Source: Reticulascus tulasneorum
Lineage: Eukaryota; Ascomycota; Sordariomycetes; Glomerellales; Reticulascaceae
NCBI GenBank assembly: GCA_001557505.1
Contig: LSAX01000002.1
Location: forward strand, 4,092,001-4,156,000
Direction of reading: 5' to 3'
Length of the DNA stretch: 64,000 nucleotides
The position numbers and the translations under genes were made by a program. Of the stretch, positions 47,201 to 57,944 are shown in pieces. Each line of letters starts with the position of its first letter. The first letter of the stretch is position 1. The notes below the pieces were generated by a model. That model saw nothing but the letters and a program-made list of their open reading frames with translations. It was not told the DNA's origin and searched no databases.

Positions 47201-47272
47201 GGTCGGGCAGCTTAAAACCTCAAGATAGGCACCATGTTGGACCTGGGATAACAGAGTGACATTGCCAGACAT
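44216..47272 (-). CDS. EMW1: TPR protein of the TTC27/Emw1 family
   Basis: A single exon of 1018 residues from the ATG at 47272. The helical N-terminus matches the family (FCLARHIFSK, ELAYAWTGVGSLVSALEIFKRLRLWAEVALCYA). TPR units follow at about 640-760 (RAQKSLGEHYLQKKDWVKAQEAY, LSPELWSRLGDICLRLGQFPEAAEAFSRAIG, WSNLGSSLWSMYLEAVEEL). An acidic loop (KDDDDEEVE) interrupts the repeats, and DNWQIWDNVL is also conserved. In yeast the ortholog Emw1 is essential and affects cell-wall integrity; animal TTC27 is linked to protein-complex maturation. Assignment rests on repeat order and the W-rich motifs; the symbol follows yeast. Confidence 0.82.
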   Translation of the reverse strand: MSGNVTLLSQVQHGAYLEVLSCPTGRDLIDDFISQLEDSAKDGGSPVRESETRTLTGDEASVGLAALDAFLQLNVTGPVLDGTGKLETHFSKVLKGRAASEMPEKESLVRLRKLCVRSLEVDCVSPYAYIPSIELFCLARHIFSKSTSSSNETIELSSGTDSAPSSMFSVSWAKLRLNVWHYKLLTQPSLGPGSNFTKSSQWSDVPSLAEAINQSLEQVGKEVLDDAVWSTADRWSQEDKVTFLLEAANAHIMLGRDDKAREFLKQATETNRFVYALSGALGKRTRFQENSTSQLVVLARSDVSAPETQDDEETLAKPDALSLNDDTLLEDIDFKGQNSTDIDTAKSAVLPEALLELSPDDQPRLSPLDQIILLTEATLKDSFSPVDTLTSEEVLPFAVRVVSEKSTNWQIYTQALLVRSRIELHRSRTVERGVLQMQAVVDQVVVDISQPSQSQKGPETSTETEMPVIEITAPDEKQSLIKPQPNGNTPTSFFPVAKASDSAPGHVRLQYIHALSSPPRWHLESELAYAWTGVGSLVSALEIFKRLRLWAEVALCYASSAAADDEDGRGSGGEEKAKGIVRWRLFRRTGDSAEKDAVPAEDEGSVEITLLKASDFAGPEHDPPPPNAPRLFCILGELENDPQHYERAWEISKHRFARAQKSLGEHYLQKKDWVKAQEAYKLATQANRLSPELWSRLGDICLRLGQFPEAAEAFSRAIGAAGDVVGGEDARTWSNLGSSLWSMYLEAVEELKAEKDKKVLDDDKDDDDEEVEAPSKPKPRDPATLLSQSLAAYKRGAAISRDNWQIWDNVLTLGARVRPPPIVDMVQAVQAIIRIRSTEEGLDEDMLRLLLQEAVLSREKTTISSGIYDPPRGSVERLVTTLFETHITPLITKRSELWELVSRLRIWRRDYAGAVDASEKAWRAAVGTGSSGGLLASDGSSGEGNWVTDVEAWRTVVKRTDELVSVLENWGGDVESIGARWKGKARSAVRSVMGKGKESWEGSEEWRELEALMEGLKL

Positions 47273-47839
47273 GCTGCTTGATGGTGTGACTCTGTGTTGC
47301 CGTCGTCTAATCCTGTTTCACTGCCAGGTTTTGCCCAAGGAGGTCTGAAAACTCTTCAGTCAACAAGTCTGACTTTCTGAAGTAAGATTCTAAAGCTGTT
47401 GATGCCGTTCGCCCACCATCGCTTATAACTCCAAAATCGTTTCTCGATGGGCGCTTTCTGCCGGGTGAAAACCGCAATGTTCAAATTTCATAGTGGGGGC
47501 GGGGCAAATTTTCACCAGGCAAAGATTACATAAGCGAGAACTTCACCGAGCTTACCGAGTCTCTCTCATACAAGAAGCAGCATGCGAATCGGACTTCTCA
47601 CACTAAAGCGGTGTCTTTACACATGCTAAGATAACCTACATGCAGAGATACCATATCAGACTAGTCAGGGTTAAGCATCGCTTGAATCATGACAATAGCA
47701 AACAGGTCGCTCGCTTCCACGCTCCAAACATCTCGCCCGACCCATAATCGATCATCGCTCTACCAACCATCCAATTCGTGAAGCATGCCTCTCTGACTTT
47801 GGGCCGTCTCTACATGACAATCGTCAGGCGTGGATGGTT
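47273..47839. other. Promoter of the TPR gene / 3' flank of the GYF gene
   Basis: A 567-bp spacer between two minus-strand genes. No further feature was recognised. Confidence 0.5.
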
Positions 47840-50800
47840 TTAGTTTTTCTTCCCTTTCTTGCGGCCGGGCACGACCTTGAAGCCTGCACCTTGCATCCCA
47901 CCCTCCCCAGTTGGCTGCTCCTTGTTCCCGCCTTTCTTTGCCACCTCGCTCCAGCCACTACCGCCACTGCTTGCCTTCAGATCGCCGGTGCTAGACGGCT
48001 GCTTCTCGACGATACCTTTGTCGGCAAGCTTCTTACGGCGAATGAATTCCTCGGCAAAATGCTTGCCATTTAACGTTTCGGAACCATTGTAGATAATTTC
48101 GGAAATGATTGTTGCATCAAGTGGCATATCCAGAAGAGCAGACGCAAGTGAATCGACTGTGTACAAGTTAGCATGTGATTGACTGATTAGTTCCGGATCT
48201 GACAACTTACTGTCGACACCACCTGAAATGCCACGTCCCAACTCCCGATGAAGCCACTTGTTGAACTCATCCATGGCAGCCCCTGCAACATCATTCTTTC
48301 CATGAACAGTGACGCTTGCGATTGCCGGTTTGGAGACTGGCTTGCTAGCGATGACGGGCTTAACGTTGGTGGCGCTAATAGTTCGAGTCTGAGAGGAGGG
48401 GCCGGTGGGAACTTTAACCTTCCCGCCAGCACCAACCGTGGCCCATCCAATAGGGGTGGGGCTGGAGCTGTTGGCAGGTTGTAGTCCTGGCGCATTTGGC
48501 TTGTTGGCGAGGTCGGCATATCGTTTTCCGGCGGCGACTGCTAATCCCGTCTGCACAGATACATCCTTTGCCTTTTGCTTCCGTACTTCCTCCTCTCTCT
48601 GGATGTCTGCAAGCGTCTTCTTGCGATCGTTCGAAACAGGTCCACTCAAACCAGGAGCAGGTTTGACGGGAGCAGGCTTAGACCACGGACTAACGGCAGC
48701 GACGGGCGAGCCACTTCCCCAAGTGCTACTCGTCGGGATGCCAGAAGCTACGGCAGCTGCCTTCTCTTTCTCCCTAATTGTTGACGCTTCCTGCTCAAGA
48801 GCCGCTCGCCTGGCGGCGGAGGCAGTCTCTTCGGCCTTCGCAGCTTTCTTGGCTTCAGCTTCTTGGATTTCTTTCAAGCTGGGCCCTTTGCGGCTGCCAG
48901 TGGCGGATTCTTTGGCCCATGGCGCTAGTGGCGGTGGCTCGGTAGCTGATGTGATCTCTGGTGTTTGGGAATGAGAGCGGCTGTATTGCTCAGGAAGATT
49001 TGATCTGACGCGCTGTGCCGTTGGTGCTGGAAGTGGGGCGCCTGTTTGCGTTGGCGGTGGTGGAAATGACATTGGTAGACCAATCGTCACGTTCTGAGCA
49101 GCCTGCGCCTGTGCCTGTGCCTGCTGTACCTGCTGAGTCAAGGACAGTTGCTGAATCTGTTCCGTAATTGTTCTCGTGTCTGTGCCATGGCCTCTCGTTG
49201 ACTCCTTCGACACAAGGTGTTTAGTCTTGGTGACGATAGAAACAGTGGTGGGATCATCCTGCTCGATAGACTGCCGAGCCACATCAGCTTGAGCTTTCTG
49301 CTCTGCATCGTGTTCAGCACGAAGCCCTTCGAATTCCCTCAAACGCTCTCGGAAACCCTCAGGGTCCTCGGGGAGTTCTTCGGTTCCAGGAAGTTGAGTA
49401 CGAAGGCTGGCTTCGTTTGGGGCACCACCGATGGGCTGAGGAGGAAATGCACCAGACATGCTTAATGGCATTTGGTTAGCGAGCATATGTCGCTCAGCTG
49501 GGTTCAGGTTCGCTAGGTCCTCTTCTCGAAACCCACTACTCCCTGGGGGGGCAGACCCCATAGGGGCAGGTTCATAAAACCCCGAGCCTGGAGGCATTGC
49601 ACCGATCCCATGCTGAGGTGGCATTCCGCCTGGAGAGGTCATGCTGCCAAAGCTAGGCTGACTCTGGAGACTGTGCGCGCTGGAGTGATGGTGGAGTGGG
49701 CCTGGGCCACCACCAGGACCTTGAATTCTGGACATTGCCTGTTGTCTCGCAAGAAACTCGCGTTGTTGGGCCATGATGTATTGCTCTTCTTGTTTCCTCC
49801 GTTCGAGATTATTTTGCTCCTCAGCGGTCAATGTCCTGCCGAAACTGGGGAACACACCGCTTAGTGGCGGGATCACGCCAGCGGAACTCGCTGGAGAGAA
49901 AGCACCAGTCGCGGCCGGTGGTCCATGTGGAACTCCAATCTGCGGTACCAGGAATGGCTCCCTGGAATTCCCAATTCGCCGGATGAGCTGTCCAAGAGGC
50001 TCAAACTCCTGGTCCTCAACCTTTTTAACCCGAAGATCCGGGGTGAAAAAGTTGGCTTTATACCAATCATTCATCTCCAGACCTGTGAATGGTCCTTGGA
50101 TCCGGCCAGAGGGGTCCAGGTACACCCATCTCATGCGATCGGGCATCACCATCTGACGAACTTGTGTCGAAGGCGGGTCGGCACCGGACTGGCTTCCACT
50201 GAATGACTGAGCATTGTTTACAGGAGTGAAGGACTGTGAATGGCCGGCAGCCGGCCCAGCAGGCTGAGGCGCATCGGCGCCACCGAACACACTATGAGAT
50301 CGATTCGAGTCTGACGATGGGAAGAGCTCCTCGAAGACACCACGACCGGTCCGCATCGGGCTGTCTGTGTCGCGGTGCTGAGGTGCGAATGCATTTCTTC
50401 CAATCGCGCCAAGAGGATTGCTTTGCCGAAGATCAGGTGCCGCATCTCCCAGAGTTTCGATATCCTGCGACTGCATTTGGGCTTGCATGGCAGGTGGGAA
50501 GAGAGAGCCAAGTTTGCTTCGACCGATAGACCCCGTTGCGCCGACTCCAGAAGTGCTCGGAGGACCGAACACTCCACCAAGATTAGACAAGCCCGGTGAT
50601 TGGAGGTCCCCGCCCATAGGATTGAAGAGTGAGGCACCAAAGGCACCGCCGAACCCCGCACGGTCTCGGTCAGGAGTGCCCGTCGACGGGCCTGCTGGCC
50701 AGCCGGTGAGGTTTGGCAGCGACGGGTAAGCTTTCGGCCCTGCACTAGAGGTTTGGCTTCGATCACTACCGTCAAATGCATCCCTTGGAAATCCGCGAGA

Positions 50801-52551
50801 CAAGGTGCTAAAGTTAGAGTGTTGCTCTGATCCAACTCCAGCGCCATGGTGCTTGTCGGCCCCATGGTCGCCGGTATCTTCTCCGCGTTCCGCGGGGGGG
50901 CTTCGATATGGATTTGTCTCCGACGGGCTTACCGAAGCGTGTTCTCGCTCCTGGCCACCCATGCCGAGGCCAGACATGCCGAAGTCTCCAGTCGTGCCCT
51001 TCACGGGTGTTTCAAAAGCACCTAAGCGACCTGCTTGTTGAGGTAGAGGAGGGGGAGGACTGGTGTCACCACCCAAGGCTGCACTGCCAGAGAGTTCGTC
51101 TTCGCCGTATGGATCTGTATCGGTTCGTGGTCGGGATCGCCATGGTCGATTGAGGTCGGGGTTTGCGACGTCGCCAGGCTTTCCACTTACGCTCTCAGGG
51201 CCGTCCTTCGGAATCAGATTCGCAAAACGGCTGCCGCCGCGAACGCTGCCAAACCCTTTATCTCCGATTGTTGTAGGGGTCGGAAGAGCAAAGTTGCCAA
51301 AGCTTCCTATACCTGCAGACTGTGGAGTCGGGCCCGGTCCCGATCCCCATAAGGAGCTCAAGGTTGCGCTTCCAGACGTATTGGTTCGCAATAAGCCTCC
51401 AATTGATCCCCTCCCCTGTGATGCCTCTCGAGTATTCAAACCTGGTTCTTCCTCCGGCTCCTCGAATTCTTGATCCTTCGCATCCACGTTCTTTCGACCA
51501 AAGGAAAAGGGATCGTCCCGAGGGAAACGGCCGCCAGCGGTTGGTGAAGTAAGCCCACCACCGGAGAAGGGGTTGGACTCTGTCGTTTCACGGCGCCGAG
51601 TGCCAGGCCGCGTGGCTGATGTTGGGGAAGCCAGGCCGTACCCGCCGCTACTTCCGTGCGACAAAGAGAGTTTTCGTCCATTAGGTCCAACAGGTGGGTG
51701 GATGCCTTCTTTATTTTGTAGTGGGGGCTTGAGTGGCGAGTTTACATCTGAAGCAAATGTCTGTTATACGTTAGCCTGGAATGCTCATGCAAGGCAGACT
51801 GATTCGCTTGCCTCTCTCTCCTGACTCGATATTTCTTGCGTGCTGTAGGGCAGGCCGGTCCCTCTTCCGCTCCAAGCCGCACTTGAGTCCTGGTTCGCAT
51901 GGGCATTGTTGCTCTTCCCCCAACCCCTTGATGAGTTGCCGTTGACGTGATTCGGAGTCCAACCACCTTCGTAGATGCCCGATGTGTCACCCTGACCCCC
52001 GTTCTTCAAGATACCGAGGATCACTTCTTTTGCGTATTGTGAAGATACTCCAAAATCGTAACTGGACATTCCTGGGGCCTGGCTTGGTGTAGCCGCAGAT
52101 TCAAGTGGTGTGCCAGGGAAAGGATTCTCGGAAGTGGCTGTTTGTTGGGATGATTGACCTGGCGTTGTTGATGGCCGTCGAAAGGTTAGAGTTCCGTTAG
52201 CTCTACCGTCGCGTCTAGTCCTGTTGGATATGTTAGCTCGAAGAGAAAGGTGGTCGGACCAAAGTTGGGGTATGCGAGTGAGTGGACCGGGACGTGGTAA
52301 GCACTTCCGGTTTGCGAATACAAGCAAAAGCCACATCTCAAGTTGCAAAGGAAATCAGAATGATTGCATCTCTGAAAACGAGGCACATGACTGCTAAGGG
52401 CATGATTCCGAAGCCAACAAGTAAAGCGGACAACTCACCATTCCCCACTGCTGCCACCCTGACGTCCGTCATTTCTGCCGGCTCTCGCGTCACGGTTGGC
52501 ATTCTGGCCAGCAGCGGCAGAGGCAAAGCTCGATGGGAGGTTGGGCTGCAT
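47840..52551 (-). CDS. GYF-domain protein (GIGYF/Smy2-like)
   Basis: Four exons on the minus strand: 52551-52439, 52220-51812, 51760-48211 and 48156-47840, giving 1462 residues. The N-terminus (MQPNLPSSFASAAAG, then GTLTFRRPS and an NSPLKPP motif) matches fungal members and is recovered only by joining the first exons. The GYF domain lies near residues 712-765 (MRWVYLDPSGRIQGPFTGLEMNDWYKANFF), with the WVYLDP...GPF...W core that binds PPG-Phi proline motifs. Gln/Ala-rich coiled coils and a conserved C-terminal FNKWLHRELGRGISGG helix follow. The family links translational repression, mRNA decay and vesicle traffic. Intron 1 is long (218 nt). Intron 2 (51761-51811) has a GC donor. Intron 3 (48157-48210) is 54 nt without a stop, so its retention would leave the frame open. 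Confidence 0.92.
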
Positions 52552-54143
52552 GGTTATGGTGTAGGAAAGGAAGCGTCTAGCAAATTGAGGCTATTCGCGA
52601 CGCGCAAAGTTGGATCGGAGAATCTTGCGTAGGGGCAAGACAACTGGATCGGGAAAACGACGGGACAATTAGTCGCGATGCTCGATGGTAATACACAGCT
52701 AATGCAGCTGGACAGTGACAGATAATGCTTGCAGAAACGAAAGATAGATGGTGATACGAAGTAATGCTGGCCTGCGCGGCTACGGGAATGTCGAGGTTGT
52801 CAGTGGTGAGCAAGGTACGAGGTGAGCTGTCGTGCTTCGAAAAAATTGAAGGTTAGAAATGGAAAATTGCCAGTTCGGAAAGACCCACGAAGGGTGTGGA
52901 CCAGGAGTTTAAGCTGAATGGCGCTAGGCTGTTTTCGGAAAGACACGATCCGCGGGTTACCTGGTCAGAAGCCTGAGACGTCCAGAGGCTGCAAGACATA
53001 GGGGAAAATTGGATAGACGCTTGCCAACGATGGCTTTCGAGTGATAAGATCCACGGGCCTCAGTTCTTTTTTTTTCAATCTCGTTTTACCTGAAGAATCA
53101 CGATATGTTCAGGAGTCCAGGATTGAGCTCCTACACGGAAGGGGACCGCTCCATTTGACGATCATGTGATTAGTCACGTGGATTCCAGCCCCTCAAGCAA
53201 GCCACCAGATGCCCCACGTCAACGACATGTTTGATCATCTCGGCAAAGAACCCAACACACACGCCAGTAATATCTCCTCTATATCAACGGACACATATTC
53301 TAGAGTGGGCAGATTCCCGTAGGAAATTCCAATCCCCAGACTAGGTGGGTAAGGTTTATCTTACCCCAGGACCCCTGTGCCTTCACTTCTAATTGGAGAT
53401 TGCATGTCTTGCCCAAACGGCCGTTCCCCAAGGGGCCGAGACAAATTGGTGAAGTAATATGCAGAGAATTTGAATCGAAAACCAACAGGCCTGTGCTCAT
53501 ACATCATTGCAAAAGAATGATTCACCGTGCTTTCTATTTTGTCTCCACAGCGTAGAAACACATCCGATTCTATTGGCGATCTCACGAAGCATCAAAAACG
53601 GACCAGAGAAAAGGGGGGCGAAAAAGAAAAGTGCAAAAAGAAAATTGAAAAATTCATTGTCCAACCTTCAAGTCTGAGGGAACAGTCGGGGCTACTGACG
53701 TAGCAGTTTTAAGAGAGGATGGTTATGTAGACACCACCTAGTGACCTGTTGCCCTGATTCTCAAGGCTTTACTGCAAAAGGGAGATTTCCAACTCTTTGA
53801 GGAATGTGAAGATTTGCCAATGATGATTTGGGCATTAATCTCCGCTCAAACTGCCTTTCTGTCACTGTGAAGTCCGGTAGGCTCTTGGGTTGGAATAAAA
53901 CAAAGATGTCCACGGCGATCGCAGTTACATGCAACGTCTTACTGCGCTTCACCATCAACACATAAAGCAGCAGACAATGATATTGTAGACAGCGATATAT
54001 GCTAGCACACACGGATGCAGATGTAAACCAAAACACCTAACAGTCTAAGGGCAATATTAAACGAGCAAGATGGCCAAATACCGCAGAATCCTTTTCATCT
54101 TCTCCTCTTCCCTGTTAGTTCGCAAACCAAAGCTAGGTCCACT
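52552..54143. other. 1.6-kb region: GYF promoter and xylanase 3' flank
   Basis: No gene was recognised. It contains a T9 run near 53068 and A/G-rich low-complexity around 53590-53650. The left part should hold the GYF promoter. Confidence 0.5.
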
Positions 54144-55495
54144 CTACAGGCACTGAGAGTACCAATTATTTGAGAACTTGCATGTTCCCTGGGAGCAGCA
54201 AGTAGGGCCTGCCCATGTCTGACCACCGCATTGGCCATAGAGAGCAGCGCAGGTCCCACCGTTGCCGGGAGGCGTAGTCGTTGTCGAGGTAACAGATGTA
54301 GTCGTGGAAGTAAGAATCGGGGGAGTGGTTGTTGTAGGACGAGCGGTGCTGGTTGAGGTAAGAGCTGAGGTACTAGGACCAGTGCCAGAGCCGGTGCCCC
54401 AGGCGTTCAGCACGGCGTTGTAAGCCACCTTCTTCTGGTAGTTGCTGTCCCAGGGCAGGGGATACCCATTCGAGATCCAGGAGTACTTGTCGGTGACGCC
54501 CCAGATCGTAATGCCAACGCAGGCAGAGACGGACTTGCATGCATTGGTAATGGTGGCGTAGTCAGTGGCTTGCTGGGCGAACTGGCCCGAGCCCGAAGTC
54601 TTGATATCCTGCGGAGAAGTCAGTACGTGACGAGCTGGACAAGTTCCCTGGGATCGTGGACTTACCAGTTCCGTGTAGGCAACTTCGACGCCTAGAGCAG
54701 CAAACGCGTTGAGATTCTGAATCAGAGACTGGCCGTTTCCTACCTGGCCGGCTGTGAAATGGCCCTGCAGACCGACTCCGTGAATTGGAGCACCGTAAGC
54801 TTTAATGGAGCGAACAACGTTCAGTACGCCGTTAGTCTTGGTACCCGGTTGGTCAATATTGTAATCGTTATAGTAGAGCTTGGTAGCCGGGTCGGCCGCG
54901 GCAGCAGCCTTGAAGGCGATGGGAATGAACGCCGGACCGATGGTTCGGTACCAAACAGAGTCGGCTCGGTACCCTCCATCCGAGTCGTTGATTGCCTCGT
55001 TCACAACATCCCACGCATAGCATTGGCCTACACGAGGTTAGTATCCTGTACTACACAGCTTGGAACGAGAATCATGCCCTTGTAATGTCCAACTACGTTA
55101 GCAATATGATTTTGCATAATGCTAATCAGCGTGGCATTGTTGAATCCTCCATTGCTAAGCCAGCTCGGCACCTGACTGTGCCAAACCAACGCATGGCATC
55201 GCATCACCATCCCGTTCGCAGTCGCCTGTGCCACGATCTTATCGGCACTGGCGTAGCTGAACGTGCCCCTCGACGGCTCCGTAGCATCGAACTTCATCTC
55301 GTTCTCGCATGTGTACTGCCCGAAGTCCTGCGAGTTCTTGGCAATGGCGTTGGCCGATGCATCGTTCAGAATAGTGCCGCTTATGGCCGTGCCGAAGTAC
55401 TTCTTACCCACGGCTTTAGCTCGTGCGTCGAGGCCATCGGCAGAGCTGAGGCTGGCTGCCGCAAGAGAGAGCAGGAGAGACTTGAGGGCAACCAT
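54144..55495 (-). CDS. Endo-1,4-beta-xylanase GH10 with C-terminal CBM1
   Basis: Exons on the minus strand: 55495-55078, 55027-54666 and 54608-54144; 414 residues. A signal peptide ([19 protein letters not shown]) is followed by the GH10 barrel. WDVVNEAI carries the acid/base Glu150, and EVAYTELDIK carries the nucleophile Glu259; the 109-residue spacing is normal for GH10. CENEMKFD and [13 protein letters not shown] are also diagnostic. A Ser/Thr/Pro linker (about 315-375) joins a fungal cellulose-binding module with six cysteines ([19 protein letters not shown]...WYSQCL). It is secreted and cuts xylan backbones while bound to cellulose. Intron 1 (55028-55077) has a GC donor, needed to keep [14 protein letters not shown] in frame. 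Intron 2 splits TEL from DIK. Confidence 0.96.
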
Positions 55496-55773
55496 ATTGA
55501 ACGACTAGCAATTGATGGGATGGAAAGGAATGGACAAGAAAGAAAGAGAAGGAGGCAAAGAGGGACAGGGAATTGCTTGGCTTTTGAGCTCGCAGCACAA
55601 ACGCATTCTCGCGCCGAACAGTCATTTCTTTCGGGAGCCTTCAACTCTCTTCCGGAGCATAATGGTCACGTTTCTCCATCTAGAACCGATGGGATTGACG
55701 GGGGTCGTATCGGGTGACAGGAAACGTCACTCGAGAAGCCGTCAGGCCGAGGGCAACCCTATATCAAGCAAGT

Positions 55774-55779
55774 CTAGCC
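55774..55779 (-). promoter_or_regulatory. XlnR/Xyr1-type GGCTAG site
   Basis: CTAGCC on the plus strand reads GGCTAG on the gene strand, matching the GGCTAR core of the xylanase activator, about 280 bp upstream of the start codon. Confidence 0.45.
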
Positions 55780-56106
55780 TACGTTCCAACTGGCGTACCA
55801 GACTTGGAGTGGTTTGCGCATTGGTGCACGAGAAGCGATTCAGGTTGGTTGCGATTTGCGATTGGCCTGTCCAGGCATTATGGATGCGCTTGGGTGGGAT
55901 CGAAGAAGTTATGGACGGAAAATTAAGCCTCCTTAAAAGCTTAAAACCGCCGTCATTTAAAATGCCGTCCCGCGTCAGGCAGGTCTTATCAGAGTCCTAC
56001 AGAAAAGCTTCTATACCTGCCATGTGCCCGGCAGAGCGCTGTCATTGGGAAACGGTCCGCAGACCAGGGAACTGGTGGCAGCGCTCATCTAATCGAGACG
56101 TGGACT

Positions 56107-56127
56107 GCGGGGGGTTGCATGGGCTAA
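56107..56127 (+). promoter_or_regulatory. CreA-type GCGGGG and XlnR-type GGCTAA sites
   Basis: GCGGGG (56107-56112) fits the carbon-repressor consensus SYGGRG. GGCTAA (56122-56127) fits the xylanase-activator core. They are 10 bp apart and about 610-630 bp upstream of the GH10 start. The motifs are short and common, so support comes from context. Confidence 0.35.
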
Positions 56128-56329
56128 GCCACGGTGGGATTGGAGATTTCAGGACCCTGGCTCAAAGAGGGATTCCATGCAACTCTGCAAGGAGTAAGTC
56201 TGGTCAGGCCCAGGAGAAATCCAGAACAAATCCGGGCGGCGTTCCGAGCGATCACGCCTTTTTTAGATCCCGGAGTCAGCTGTCCGCGGGTCTACCATGT
56301 CTAATTCTGTGATATAGACCACCTTTTTC

Positions 56330-57440
56330 AAAGTCTGGCATTCCCCACCATGCCAGAAAATACCATTACCAGGTAAGAAGTTTGTCTTAATCTTAAATGC
56401 TTACATTAACTAACGCAAATTACAATAAGCATTAAAACAGGATCTTTAACGTATTTTAACATGACCTTTTAACTAGGTACTTTAAGTAACTAGTCCTACT
56501 TTTCTACCCATCCTATTAGCAACAACTACCTTCATCATTTCCCAATCCATTCAATATGGCCTTACTTTAATCCTTTGAACAATCTACTCAAGTCAGTCAA
56601 CAAACTTTCCAACCCCCAAAAAATATGATTTGGTCCAGCTATCTTCCTCTAGGGAACAACTTACTTGGCAAGTTTACACCTTTGGTGATTAGCAAAGGGG
56701 TTGGCAATTTAGTGGGATACTGAGGGCTGATTTGCGGGTGGCGAGGAACCCGTGCTAGTTGGGTTGAGCTGGAGATGTTGTTTTATGACGAGACCGAAGT
56801 CAACGACTGGTTGAATGTTAGCATGAGACACAAGGTACACACACAATTGGAGATTTAATTTCGACGGCACAGCGGGCAATTTAAAAGTCCTCACGGGCGG
56901 GCTTGAACTGACGATGTTAGCTTAATCTGAAATAGAAAAGCAAAGTCATGACAGTTGACAGCTGAACCAAGGGGATAAGATGTGAGATAAACAGAGTTAA
57001 ATTGCCTTATTAAGGCAATAAGTTTCCCAAGGTAGGAAGGAACTGCCTTGCCTGGACCTGCCTCAGAGCAACACGCGTAGAGTTTTGACTTCCCTCTTAC
57101 TGTGACCTCACTGTACGTCGTTGAGGCTCTATTCCCTCGCAGATAACACTGCCTTGCGGTCTGAAGCCTTGATAACCGGATCTCTAAGACCGTAACATGC
57201 TTTGATTGATTAAATACCTACCGTGGAGGTGCCAACCCGAGAGTCACTGGCCAGAATTCAACACCCCTGAATGGATACCATGTTGGTTTTCGTTATCTGG
57301 TAGGCTATACATGTCATTCTGGCAAATCAGACTTTATGCGTCTTCTGACGCTCCGGAAAGTGACTGAAAGTACTAACGTTGTGAGATAGGTATGTCAGGG
57401 TAATGATCCGAACCCTTGAGTTCACCATGGGGAAGCCAAC
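56330..57440. other. AT- and TpA-rich block, possible mutated repeat relic
   Basis: The segment is rich in TTAA/TAA words and poor in CpA-derived triplets by eye, unlike the GC-balanced flanks. It contains minus-strand tRNA-like A-box (TGGTTCAGCTG) and B-box (AGTTCAAGCCC) matches near 56905-56980. No open frame of interest. It could be a SINE or transposon remnant altered by repeat-induced point mutation. Confidence 0.35.
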
Positions 57441-57944
57441 GGACTGAAGTTGGTAAGAAGCCTCCTTTTCTTAGAGGCACGGGGCATTAGCGTATCTGCC
57501 TGGCCTGCATACGATGACTGTGGCTATCGCATCGTATGTAGTTCCATATCATGGACCCCGAGAAAGGCACAGCGGAAACCTCGTTGCTTTACATGCCCAT
57601 TACTAGACACTAAATATCACGTCAAGGTATCAGAGTCGGCAACACCTCTTGCCATGCATCTTAGAAGATCATTTCATAATTACTATCAAGTTTCAATTTT
57701 AAACCATGCAATCGTCATCCAAACCCAGCCTTGGTCGTTCGTAAACAATGATCCGATCCCGATCCAGAACCCATGGCCAACCATATAAGAAAGTTCGTAT
57801 AAAACAGATTGTTTCCGGAACCATATTACCCAAACCAGAAAGAGACGTCGTGCCAGAGGCTTTTGCAGTCATAAAAACGCAGTATACAAAGTCGTGCCAT
57901 CGCCCAATCATGAAGTGATACGCTCCGAGTGCCAGAAACCCCTA

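Larger units (their letters stand above)
55496..57944. other. 2.4-kb region upstream of the xylanase
   Basis: It contains the xylanase promoter (right of 55496), an AT/TpA-rich block (about 56330-57440), and the 3' flank of the Yvc1 gene. A plus-strand open frame of 266 codons across the promoter starts with TTG, resembles nothing and is discarded. Confidence 0.5.

Noticed and set aside
55512..56312. 266-codon plus-strand open frame in the xylanase promoter
   Set aside because: It starts at a non-ATG codon just before an internal ATG; composition is random-like, and the region is better explained as promoter.
56900..56985. tRNA gene on the minus strand
   Set aside because: A- and B-box words are present, but acceptor and T stems do not pair, so at most a tRNA-derived remnant.
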